Assembly (NCBI GenBank): GCA_964397545.1
Contig: CAYNIW010000001.1
Span: 62,001-126,000, forward strand
DNA: 64,000 nt
Source: JAFGIG01 sp964397545
GTDB lineage: Bacteria > SDB-A
Direction of reading: 5' to 3'
Part shown: positions 57,354-64,000 of the stretch, piece by piece
Layout of the letters: each line of letters opens with the position of its first letter
How positions within the stretch are numbered: the stretch's first letter is position 1
Notes under the pieces: model-generated
What the model was told of the DNA's origin: nothing
Database searches by the model: none
What the model saw: only the letters and a program-made list of their open reading frames with translations
Translations under genes and position numbers: made by a program

Positions 57354-58157
57354 CTAAAAACCCGTAACTTTTTTTATGAATTCAGTTAAATTGAACGGAG
57401 CTTTTTCATTTGAGTATAAAACTCTGTAGAGATAAAGTCCATCAGGCGGAGCGGTGAATCCGCCGTGCTTTCTGTTTTTCGCGAGCAGAGCCTCAGAAAA
57501 ACAGTTAGGATCTCTTTTGCCTCTTCCTATATCATATAACATTCCTACGACCGACCTTAGCATTTTGTGCAGAAATCTGTCTGCCGCAAAAAAAAGAACT
57601 ATGCCGTTTCCTGTCTCAGTTATCTCGGCGCTTCTCATATTCACGAAAGTGTTTTTATCGGAGCTCTTGGCTATGCAGAAAGATGAAAAATCGTGTTTTC
57701 CTTTCAAAAGCGCAAGGGCTTTTGACATATCGGAATGATTGAGTTTTTTCCTCAACTGCCAAACCATGCCCCGGGTGAAGGGATTTGCGCCTGAATAATC
57801 AATTCTGTATGTGTATTGTCTTTCCGTAGCATCTTTGGTCGAATGAAACGAATTGCAGACAGTTGTCAATTCGTTAAGCCTTAAGTCGTCCGGCAATAAG
57901 GAATTTACTGCATTAAAGAGGTCTTTGTCAGGAAGAGCGGATAAAGTGTCGAAATGAGCGGTTTGTCCGAGCGCGTGGACTCCAGTGTCGGTTCTTCCTG
58001 CGGCGGTCACCCTGAGATTCTCGCCCGTTATGGATTTGATCTTTTTTTCGAGTTCGCTCTGGACTGTCCTTTTTTCTTTTTGAAACTGCCAGCCGTAGAA
58101 ATTTCCGCCTTTGTAAGAAATTATAATCCTAATTCTTCTCAAAAAAAGATTCTCCAA
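57354..58157 (-). CDS. truA: tRNA pseudouridine38-40 synthase
   Basis: 267 residues. The catalytic Asp57 lies in AAGRTDTGVHA. ISYKGGNFYGWQFQKEKRTVQ forms the N-terminal motif, FHSTKDATERQYTYRI follows, and RFLHKMLRSVVGMLYDIGRG is the late conserved block. It modifies U38, U39 or U40 in the anticodon stem. The start overlaps the EcfT-like gene by 19 bp. There are no gaps in the domain order. Confidence 0.95.
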   Translation of the reverse strand: MENLFLRRIRIIISYKGGNFYGWQFQKEKRTVQSELEKKIKSITGENLRVTAAGRTDTGVHALGQTAHFDTLSALPDKDLFNAVNSLLPDDLRLNELTTVCNSFHSTKDATERQYTYRIDYSGANPFTRGMVWQLRKKLNHSDMSKALALLKGKHDFSSFCIAKSSDKNTFVNMRSAEITETGNGIVLFFAADRFLHKMLRSVVGMLYDIGRGKRDPNCFSEALLAKNRKHGGFTAPPDGLYLYRVLYSNEKAPFNLTEFIKKVTGF

Positions 58158-58780
58158 AGAGCAAATAAGATTATGGGAAGATAAAGAAAAAGATCCCCTG
58201 TCCGAAAGTGTTTTTCCTCCGTCAATGCTTCTAAATCGTCAGTGTCCTTGAACCCTCTGGAAAAAAGAGAACAGTAAAGGTCTCGTTTGCGCAGTTTGAT
58301 TTTAAGGAAACTCCAGTTTACGAGCATAGGAAAAAGGCTATAAGAAGCATAGCGGCTGTTTTTGTTTATTTTCAAATTGAGGAAAAGGCAATATATTTCC
58401 GAACGTAAGAAAGGAGCAAAGCTCGAAGATATCTCACATATCATGTAAAAACTTTTAGAGAGGGCTGTTTTCCCAAAAAAAGGAAGAGAAGTGAAATCTT
58501 CGGCGGAGAGGACTTTGGCGGATATAAAAGACAGATATAAGACTGATACGAGGTTGAATAACGGAACTGCGTCGGTTCTACCGGAAAAATAAACTGCCGC
58601 GCAAAAGGCAAAACCGAGCATGGAAAAGATAAGTCTGTAAAAATTTTTCGAAAAAAGAAAAAAAACGGAAACCGAAGCAAAAACCGAAGCTGAAAATAAA
58701 AAAGACGCGGAATAAAAGAGGAGGAGAAAAGAAGAGAAAAAGAAAAGGACCTTTGCGGGGGGAGAAAAATACGATGTCAA
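58139..58780 (-). CDS. EcfT/CbiQ-like membrane protein, weak match
   Basis: 213 residues from TTG 58780, which overlaps the pyrG stop as TTGA; an ATG at 58810 would extend 34 bp into pyrG. About five hydrophobic segments, SPPAKVLFFFSSFLLLFYSA the first, and a late amphipathic region containing LFSRGF. That Ser-Arg-Gly resembles the Ala-Arg-Gly coupling motif by which EcfT engages its ATPases, and the layout is EcfT-like. No EcfA ATPase or S-component gene is near, so the call is tentative. It could instead be an unrelated membrane protein. Confidence 0.5.
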   Translation of the reverse strand: MTSYFSPPAKVLFFFSSFLLLFYSASFLFSASVFASVSVFFLFSKNFYRLIFSMLGFAFCAAVYFSGRTDAVPLFNLVSVLYLSFISAKVLSAEDFTSLPFFGKTALSKSFYMICEISSSFAPFLRSEIYCLFLNLKINKNSRYASYSLFPMLVNWSFLKIKLRKRDLYCSLFSRGFKDTDDLEALTEEKHFRTGDLFLYLPIILFALWRIFF

Positions 58781-60528
58781 ACCGCTATTCCGTAGTGCCT
58801 GTTTAGGCAAGCCTCAATGAATCCTTTGAAAAGAGGGGATGGATCTATCAAGCTCGATTTGAATTCCGGGTGAGCTTGTGTGGCGATGAAAAAAGGATGT
58901 CCTTTGAGCTCTATGAATTCCATAAGAGGAAGTTCGTTTTCGTGACGAAGATGGAACCCTGAGAATACTATGCCTGTTTTTTCCAGGCTTTCTATATACT
59001 CAGGATTTACTTCGAATCTATGCCTGTGTCTTTCAATTATTCTGGTGTATTCTCCGTCTTTTGTTTCCGCTCCGAGCCTGAAACTTTCATTTCCTTCAGC
59101 GATAGAAGCTATCACAAGAGAGTCTTTTATGACCCGGTCCGTCTGAAGGTAGAGAGATTCTACCTCGGTGTTTTTTATTATGTTGGCGAGGTATGCGCCA
59201 AGTCTCATTGTAGCTCCGTATCTTGAATTCTCCATAGCTTTTTCCTGGGAAGGAAGAAGAGTTATTATAGGGTAGGGGCATGAGGGTTCATATTCGGTCG
59301 AGTTTGCCCCTTTCATATTCAGCACATTTCTCGCGCTCTCTATCAGGGCAAGCTGCATGCCGAGACAAAGTCCGAGAAAGGGTATGTTTTTCGTCCTTGC
59401 AATATTTATAGCTGTTATTTTTCCTTCTACTCCCTGCTGGCCGAATCCACCCGGGACTATTACTCCGTCGAGGTTTTCAAGTCTGGTCAAATTCTCCTTC
59501 AAGTTTTTTTCAATAGAGGAAGCGCTTATCCATTCTATTTTTACCCTGCAGTCTAAGTTGGCTCCGGCGTGTTCAAGGGCGTGTTTTACTGAAATGTAGG
59601 CGTCTTCCAGTTGATAATTGCCGGTTTCAATATATTTGCCTATCATTCCTATGGAAATCTCTTTTGAAGGATTGGTTATGCGGGACACGAGGTTCTGCCA
59701 TTGAATCCAGTTCCCTTCCTTTTTTGGTTTTAAGTCCAGTGTCATGAGTATTTTTTTGCCGAGACTTTCTCTCTCGAAATTCAAAGGAACCGAATAGACG
59801 GAGGATATGTCCGGAGCTGAGATGACCATTTCTGCCGGAATGTTAGCGTAGATCTCGATTTTTTTCTTTCTGACCTGATCTATTTCTGTTTTCGCCCTGC
59901 AGAGAATAATGTCGGGAAAAATGCCGTGTTGAGAAAGCAGTTTTATCGCCTGCTGGGTCGGTTTGGTCTTCATTTCGCCTATATTGCCCGGAATCGGAAG
60001 ATACGTGAGCATAACATAGGAAAAGCTGTTCTGCCCAAGTTTTCTTTCAAGGCTTTTCAGGGCGAAGAGGAATGGAATGTTCTCATAGTCCCCTATGGTT
60101 CCGCCGATTTCAATTACCGCTATTTCGTGTTCTTTTGTCGAGGCTTCGATTCTGTGAATTATTTCGTCGGGTATATGGGGTATAAATTGAACGGTTTCTC
60201 CCAGAAATTTGCCGTTCCTCTCTTTCTCTATGACCGCCCAGTATATCTGTCCGGTTGTAATGTTGTTCTTTTTCGGTATCTGTTCGCCGATAAATCTTTC
60301 GTAATTCCCCAAATCCTGGTCTATTTCTCCGCCGTCGTCGGTTACCCAGACTTCTCCGTGCTCTGTTGGCCTTAAAGTTCCAGCGTCGAAATTAATATAT
60401 GGATCTATTTTGACTGCAGTTGTCCAATATCCGTATTCGACGAGTATTTTAGCTATTGAAGCCGACGCAATTCCTTTACCGACGCCGCTTATCACGCCGC
60501 CTACGACTACGACATATTTGTGAGCCAT
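58777..60528 (-). CDS. pyrG: CTP synthase
   Basis: 583 residues. The synthetase domain starts YVVVVGGVISGVGKG with the P-loop-like motif and has FDAGTLRPTEHGEVWVTDDG. The glutaminase domain begins near residue 300 with SIGMIGKYIETGNYQLEDAY; PGGFGQQGVEGK, the nucleophile GLCLGMQL, and the late HPEFKS complete the triad. It makes CTP from UTP and glutamine. A GGGAG site precedes the ATG. It overlaps kdsB by 22 bp, so it is translated from the same mRNA as the enzyme using CTP for Kdo activation. Confidence 0.97.
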   Translation of the reverse strand: MAHKYVVVVGGVISGVGKGIASASIAKILVEYGYWTTAVKIDPYINFDAGTLRPTEHGEVWVTDDGGEIDQDLGNYERFIGEQIPKKNNITTGQIYWAVIEKERNGKFLGETVQFIPHIPDEIIHRIEASTKEHEIAVIEIGGTIGDYENIPFLFALKSLERKLGQNSFSYVMLTYLPIPGNIGEMKTKPTQQAIKLLSQHGIFPDIILCRAKTEIDQVRKKKIEIYANIPAEMVISAPDISSVYSVPLNFERESLGKKILMTLDLKPKKEGNWIQWQNLVSRITNPSKEISIGMIGKYIETGNYQLEDAYISVKHALEHAGANLDCRVKIEWISASSIEKNLKENLTRLENLDGVIVPGGFGQQGVEGKITAINIARTKNIPFLGLCLGMQLALIESARNVLNMKGANSTEYEPSCPYPIITLLPSQEKAMENSRYGATMRLGAYLANIIKNTEVESLYLQTDRVIKDSLVIASIAEGNESFRLGAETKDGEYTRIIERHRHRFEVNPEYIESLEKTGIVFSGFHLRHENELPLMEFIELKGHPFFIATQAHPEFKSSLIDPSPLFKGFIEACLNRHYGIAV

Positions 60529-61268
60529 TTTTCTTTTTCTCCCTTGACGAGATTTTGCGCTTTTATGAAATCATCTTCCGTGTCTATTCCAAAAGACATT
60601 TTCCCGGCATAGACAATTTTAATTTTTTCTCCCATTTCGAGAATTCTGAGCTGTTCGAGTTTTTCTGTTTTTTCGAGAACTCCCTGAGGAGATTCCGCGA
60701 ATTTTATCAAAAAATCTTTTCTGTAGACATAAAGCCCCAAATGTCGCAGGTAATTCACGGGTGTATTATCCCTTGAAAACGGGATTTTTGCCCTTGAGAA
60801 ATACAACGCGTAACCTCTATTGTCGACAACGACTTTTACCGATGAATGACATGAAGGGTCTTCACCCTCGGAGAAAGGAAAACAAAGAGTTGAAACACTA
60901 GCCAGCGGATCTTCAATCAGGGAATTCACAGCTTTGTCAATATCGGTTGGGCTGAGAAAAGGCTCGTCTCCCTGAATGTTGGCGACTATTTGCGCGCCGT
61001 GATTTTTCGCGATCCATGCCGCTCTGTCTGAGCCGCTCGGAAGTATCGGAGTCAGAACGCATTTAACATTATCAAAAGATGTAGCTTTTTCGGCAATTTT
61101 TTCCGAGTCTGTTGCAATTATGACTTCATCGAGCGATTTCGCCATGGAGGCAGATCGCACCGCCCAGTGGAAAAGAGGCTTCCCTCCGAGCTCCAACAGA
61201 GGTTTGGAAGGAAGCCTTTCAGAGCCAATCCTCACCGGTATTACCCCGAGGACTGTGCGTTTGTTCAT
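60507..61268 (-). CDS. kdsB: CMP-Kdo synthetase
   Basis: 253 residues; activates Kdo with CTP for LPS inner-core synthesis. Motif 1 is VIPVRIGSERLPSKPL, with IIATDSEKI and NIQGDEPFL in the nucleotide site. HLGLYVYRKDFL and FGIDTEDDF near the end match KdsB rather than the sialic acid enzyme NeuA. It lies between rpsA (15 bp) and pyrG (22-bp overlap). Its presence, with hldD, implies full LPS core synthesis. Confidence 0.95.
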   Translation of the reverse strand: MNKRTVLGVIPVRIGSERLPSKPLLELGGKPLFHWAVRSASMAKSLDEVIIATDSEKIAEKATSFDNVKCVLTPILPSGSDRAAWIAKNHGAQIVANIQGDEPFLSPTDIDKAVNSLIEDPLASVSTLCFPFSEGEDPSCHSSVKVVVDNRGYALYFSRAKIPFSRDNTPVNYLRHLGLYVYRKDFLIKFAESPQGVLEKTEKLEQLRILEMGEKIKIVYAGKMSFGIDTEDDFIKAQNLVKGEKEKWLTNMS

Positions 61269-61283
61269 GACAATCTCAAAAGG

Positions 61284-62933
61284 TCAGGATTCTATTTCTT
61301 TCACCTGTGACTCTGTCGAAACAGCCTCTTTTTCCGACAGAAGAATCCTTCGGCCGTCTGAAGACATTTCTATTATTTTGAGGCTGAGGTCGTCTCCGAT
61401 TTTATATACATCGGAAGGTTTTTTTATGTTGTCGTTATTCAGATGTGAAAAAGGCACGAATCCTCTTGCGTTGTCGTCAATTTTGACGACGATGCCCCTG
61501 TCTTTCAATTCGACAATGCTGCCGGTGATCTGATCGCCTGTCTGGTGAGAAGATATAAATTTCTGGACGGGGTCTTCTTCGAGCTGCTTTATTCCAAGAG
61601 AGATTTTTTTCGATTCTTTGTCTATCTTGAGGACTTTGCACTGAACAGATTTACCTTCTTTTAATATCTGCCTGGGAGTTTCTATTCTTTCAACCCAAGA
61701 CATGTCCGAAACGTGAATCAGCCCGTCAATCCCTTCTTCAAGCTGAACGAAAGCGCCGAAATTCGTTATTGTTCTGATTTTGCCTTCGACAACCGAACCT
61801 ACGGGATATTTATCCTCTATAGTCTCCCACGGGTCCGGATGAACCTGTTTAAGACCGAGGGATATTCTCTGTTTTTCAGGGTCTATATGGAGAACTACGG
61901 CTTCGACAGACTGGTCGACGTCGAGTATGTCTGAAGGTTTTTTAATGTGTTTTGTCCAAGACATCTCAGAGATGTGAATTAAACCTTCAACACCTTTTTC
62001 TATTTCTACGAAAGCTCCGTAATCAGTCATGGAAACGACTTTACCGTTCACTTTGGTTCCTTCAGGGTATTTTTCAGTGATATTTTTCCAAGGATCGGGA
62101 ATGAGTTGTTTCATGCCGAGCGAGACTCTGTTTTTCTCCTTCTCGATGCCGATGACCATAACCTGGACTGTGTTGCCAATTGCCAGAACTTCGCTGGGGT
62201 GCTGAATTCTTCCCCAAGAAATATCCGTAATATGAAGAAGGCCGTCTATTCCGCCGAGATCTATAAAGGCTCCGAAAGGAGTGATGTTTTTGACTTTTCC
62301 TTCGAGAACGGAATTGACGTCAAGGTCTTGGAACAGCTGTTTTTTCTTCTGTTCCCTGTCTTCCTCAAGTATTTGCCTTCTCGAAACTACAATATTTCTT
62401 CTTTTCCAGTTCAGTTTGATAATTCTGAAGAGGAATTTTTTTCCGACAAGGGAATCCATGTCTTTGCAAGGTCTTAAGTCTATCTGACTTCCGGGCAAAA
62501 AAGCTTCTACTCCGAAAACCGAGACTATCATTCCGCCTTTAACCCTTCTTGTAATAGTCCCTTCAACCGGAGATTTCTCATCATAGGCGGCTTTTATGTC
62601 GTCCCAAACCTTGATAAAATCAGCTTTTTGCTTTGATACTAAAGCGAAACCTTCCTCGCCTTCGAGCTCCTCGAGAAACACTTCGACCGTGTCGCCTACT
62701 TTCAGCGGAAAATCCTCCGGAAATTCCGATGCCGAAAGAACGCCTTCGCTTTTTTGACAAATGTCGAGAACTATGTCTTTGGGGCCTATGCGAACTACTG
62801 TCCCTTTGACAATTTTACCTTCTTCAAGAGTGGGAGAATACTTATCGATGAGGACAGAGAGTTCGTCATCTGTTATATCCCAGATTTCAAATGACTTTCG
62901 CTTTGAACTGTCCATTACATTCTGATTTTCCAA
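61284..62933 (-). CDS. rpsA: 30S ribosomal protein S1
   Basis: 549 residues with six S1 (OB-fold) repeats at about 35-100, 118-185, 203-273, 288-360, 375-447 and 462-535. The third to fifth are most regular, each with GxVxxxxxFGAFVxL-type strands and HISxMSW-like ends (for example ITPFGAFIDLGGIDGLLHI). It binds mRNA and helps start translation. The start is TTG 62933 with GGAGG five bases upstream; the first ATG (62915) has a poorer site. It lies 51 bp downstream of ispH, as in several other phyla. Confidence 0.95.
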   Translation of the reverse strand: MENQNVMDSSKRKSFEIWDITDDELSVLIDKYSPTLEEGKIVKGTVVRIGPKDIVLDICQKSEGVLSASEFPEDFPLKVGDTVEVFLEELEGEEGFALVSKQKADFIKVWDDIKAAYDEKSPVEGTITRRVKGGMIVSVFGVEAFLPGSQIDLRPCKDMDSLVGKKFLFRIIKLNWKRRNIVVSRRQILEEDREQKKKQLFQDLDVNSVLEGKVKNITPFGAFIDLGGIDGLLHITDISWGRIQHPSEVLAIGNTVQVMVIGIEKEKNRVSLGMKQLIPDPWKNITEKYPEGTKVNGKVVSMTDYGAFVEIEKGVEGLIHISEMSWTKHIKKPSDILDVDQSVEAVVLHIDPEKQRISLGLKQVHPDPWETIEDKYPVGSVVEGKIRTITNFGAFVQLEEGIDGLIHVSDMSWVERIETPRQILKEGKSVQCKVLKIDKESKKISLGIKQLEEDPVQKFISSHQTGDQITGSIVELKDRGIVVKIDDNARGFVPFSHLNNDNIKKPSDVYKIGDDLSLKIIEMSSDGRRILLSEKEAVSTESQVKEIES

Positions 62934-62984
62934 TACTGCCTCCGCAAAACAATGGGTTAAAATGTTGTAAAAATAAAAATTCTG

Positions 62985-63857
62985 TCATTTCAATTTTCTC
63001 TCTAAATAACGCTCTTCTACGGTCCTTTTGACGTCTTCTATCACTGAAAGAGGAGTGGAAGCTCCTCCTGTGATACCCACGCAGCCGGCTCCGTTGAAAA
63101 AATCCTCACGTATCTCTTCGGGGCCTTCAATCTGATAAGCCTTGAAGCCGTTTTCGACAAGAAAATTGGTCAGCTCTCTGGTATTAGAACTGTTCCTCCC
63201 GCCGACAACTATATTCACGTCGGTTTTTTCAGCGACGCTCAGCGACTCTTTCCTTCTTATGTAAGTCGCATTGCAGATTGTATTATAGACCATAATCTCT
63301 TTGTAAAGCAAGACTATTTCTCCTATAATTTTTTTAAATTCATTGCCTGAAAAAGTTGTCTGAACGATTATGACTGTCTTGACATCAGGTTTGAAATTCA
63401 ATTTTTTTACTTCTTCCACAAGGCCTATAACATTTGCGTTATAAAGGCTGTGGGATAAAAGCGCTTTTACTTCGGGGTGTTCTTTTTTCCCTATTATTAT
63501 CAGCTGGTTTTCCCGTTTTGAATTCTGGCCGGCAATGATCTGTGCTTTTTTGACAAATGGACAAGTTGTATCTACAATGCTGAAATTGAGTTTTTTTGCT
63601 TTTTCAATAACTTCAAGTGGAACGCCGTGACTCCTGAGGATGAGCTTGCCCGGATAGACTTTTTCAAGGTCTTTTTCCTCTATTGTAACAGCGCCTTTTT
63701 CTTCGAGCATCTTAACTGTCTGAGGATTGTGAATTATCTCACCGAGGATGTATATGTTTTCACCGGCGAGAGAAGTGTCGAGGACTTCTTCAGCCATTTT
63801 TACGGCTCGTTTTACACCAAAGCAAAAGCCGGCATTTTCCGCAATGATCACCGGCAT
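62985..63857 (-). CDS. ispH: 4-hydroxy-3-methylbut-2-enyl diphosphate reductase
   Basis: 290 residues from ATG 63857, which has GAGAG upstream and overlaps the plsC stop by ten bases; an ATG at 63881 would add eight residues. The three Fe-S cysteines are Cys12 (AGFCFGVKRAV), Cys99 (VDTTCPFVKKA) and Cys195 (TICNATYIRR). HGVP and the HPEV segment carry active-site His residues. It makes IPP and DMAPP, the last step of the MEP isoprenoid pathway. It is probably co-transcribed with plsC and rpsA. Confidence 0.95.
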   Translation of the reverse strand: MPVIIAENAGFCFGVKRAVKMAEEVLDTSLAGENIYILGEIIHNPQTVKMLEEKGAVTIEEKDLEKVYPGKLILRSHGVPLEVIEKAKKLNFSIVDTTCPFVKKAQIIAGQNSKRENQLIIIGKKEHPEVKALLSHSLYNANVIGLVEEVKKLNFKPDVKTVIIVQTTFSGNEFKKIIGEIVLLYKEIMVYNTICNATYIRRKESLSVAEKTDVNIVVGGRNSSNTRELTNFLVENGFKAYQIEGPEEIREDFFNGAGCVGITGGASTPLSVIEDVKRTVEERYLERKLK

Positions 63858-64000
63858 AATTCTCTCATTTGTTTTTTCCATTTCTCCGCCATCGCGTCTG
63901 CTGATTTAGCGTCTGAATTCAGTTGTTTTGAAGGATATATGGGTTTTCCGAAAAAAACTTCCACCTTCGTGCCGCTTGTCAGTATGTGTATTAAACTCTG
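63848..64000 (-). CDS. plsC: 1-acyl-glycerol-3-phosphate acyltransferase, C-terminal fragment
   Basis: Only the last 50 codons are in the window; the gene continues past 64000. The fragment reads SGTKVEVFFGKPIYPS, then AMAEKWKKQMRELCR and a TGA. PlsC-type acyltransferases end with a strand carrying F-G-x-P-[IL] followed by a helix with a W-x-x-x-[IVLM] segment, as here. The HX4D and EGTR motifs are outside the window. PlsC acylates lysophosphatidic acid. The stop overlaps ispH by ten bases. Confidence 0.65.
   Translation of the reverse strand, partial: QSLIHILTSGTKVEVFFGKPIYPSKQLNSDAKSADAMAEKWKKQMRELCR

Overview
The window is one contiguous bacterial chromosome segment of about 50 genes, packed tightly with many 1-20 bp overlaps. 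hldD and kdsB (heptose and Kdo steps of lipopolysaccharide synthesis) and the end of an RseP-like protease point to a Gram-negative cell with an outer membrane. Two secreted proteins end in FlgD-like or type IX-like C-terminal domains, and Gly-Gly-Lys ATP-grasp/receiver proteins and an APH-RapZ fusion are present. This combination resembles uncultured lineages around the FCB group. That placement is an inference: no rRNA or tRNA gene is present to test it.

Layout. 1-7385 (+): end of rseP, cinA, ddl, hldD, a RhaD-like aldolase, cysS and a VWA protein, closed by a terminator. 7573-9591 (-): a large secreted protein. 9735-15493 (+): an SSS symporter, a UvrD-type helicase, rnhC and purA. 15523-19023 (-): a lipoprotein, a PRPP synthetase homologue and a MATE-like transporter. 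A small glutaredoxin (+) and hutH (-) follow. 20900-24290 is an AT-rich accessory island. It holds a type II restriction-modification pair, a brnTA toxin-antitoxin locus whose toxin gene carries a nonsense codon, a 44-bp direct repeat flanking that locus, and a dense run of stem-loops. 24297-28335 (-) is an overlapping operon of Mth938-like, BatA-like, double methyltransferase, DUF2520 and DUF503 proteins. 28524-30165 (-): a secreted FlgD-like protein and a DUF486 protein. 30282-34127 (+): a 1281-residue soluble-adenylyl-cyclase-like protein. 34135-35185 (-): an ECF sigma factor and its zinc-finger anti-sigma factor, opposite two small membrane-protein genes (+). 36618-43256 (-): two paralogous PEP-synthase-like proteins downstream of gdhA. 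43402-44467 (+): a GNAT acetyltransferase and a HAD hydrolase. 44459-64000 (-) is a long run of minus-strand genes: plsC end, ispH, rpsA, kdsB, pyrG, an EcfT-like gene, truA, purB, an acyl-CoA dehydrogenase, ptb, fabH, a radical SAM protein, rng, an M20 dipeptidase, a saccharopine-dehydrogenase-like protein, an APH-RapZ fusion and a MurU-like nucleotidyltransferase.

How genes work together. pyrG and kdsB overlap, so CTP supply sits beside the enzyme that uses CTP to activate Kdo. ispH, plsC, fabH, ptb and the acyl-CoA dehydrogenase are isoprenoid and acyl metabolism genes. The APH-RapZ/MurU-like pair looks like a kinase-nucleotidyltransferase pair for amino-sugar or cell-wall recycling with a regulatory domain attached. 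Several genes (SSS symporter, MATE-like transporter, ECF sigma factor) have good promoter-like elements placed so close to the start codon that the mRNA would be essentially leaderless.

All calls come from reading the sequence and translations. No database search was run.
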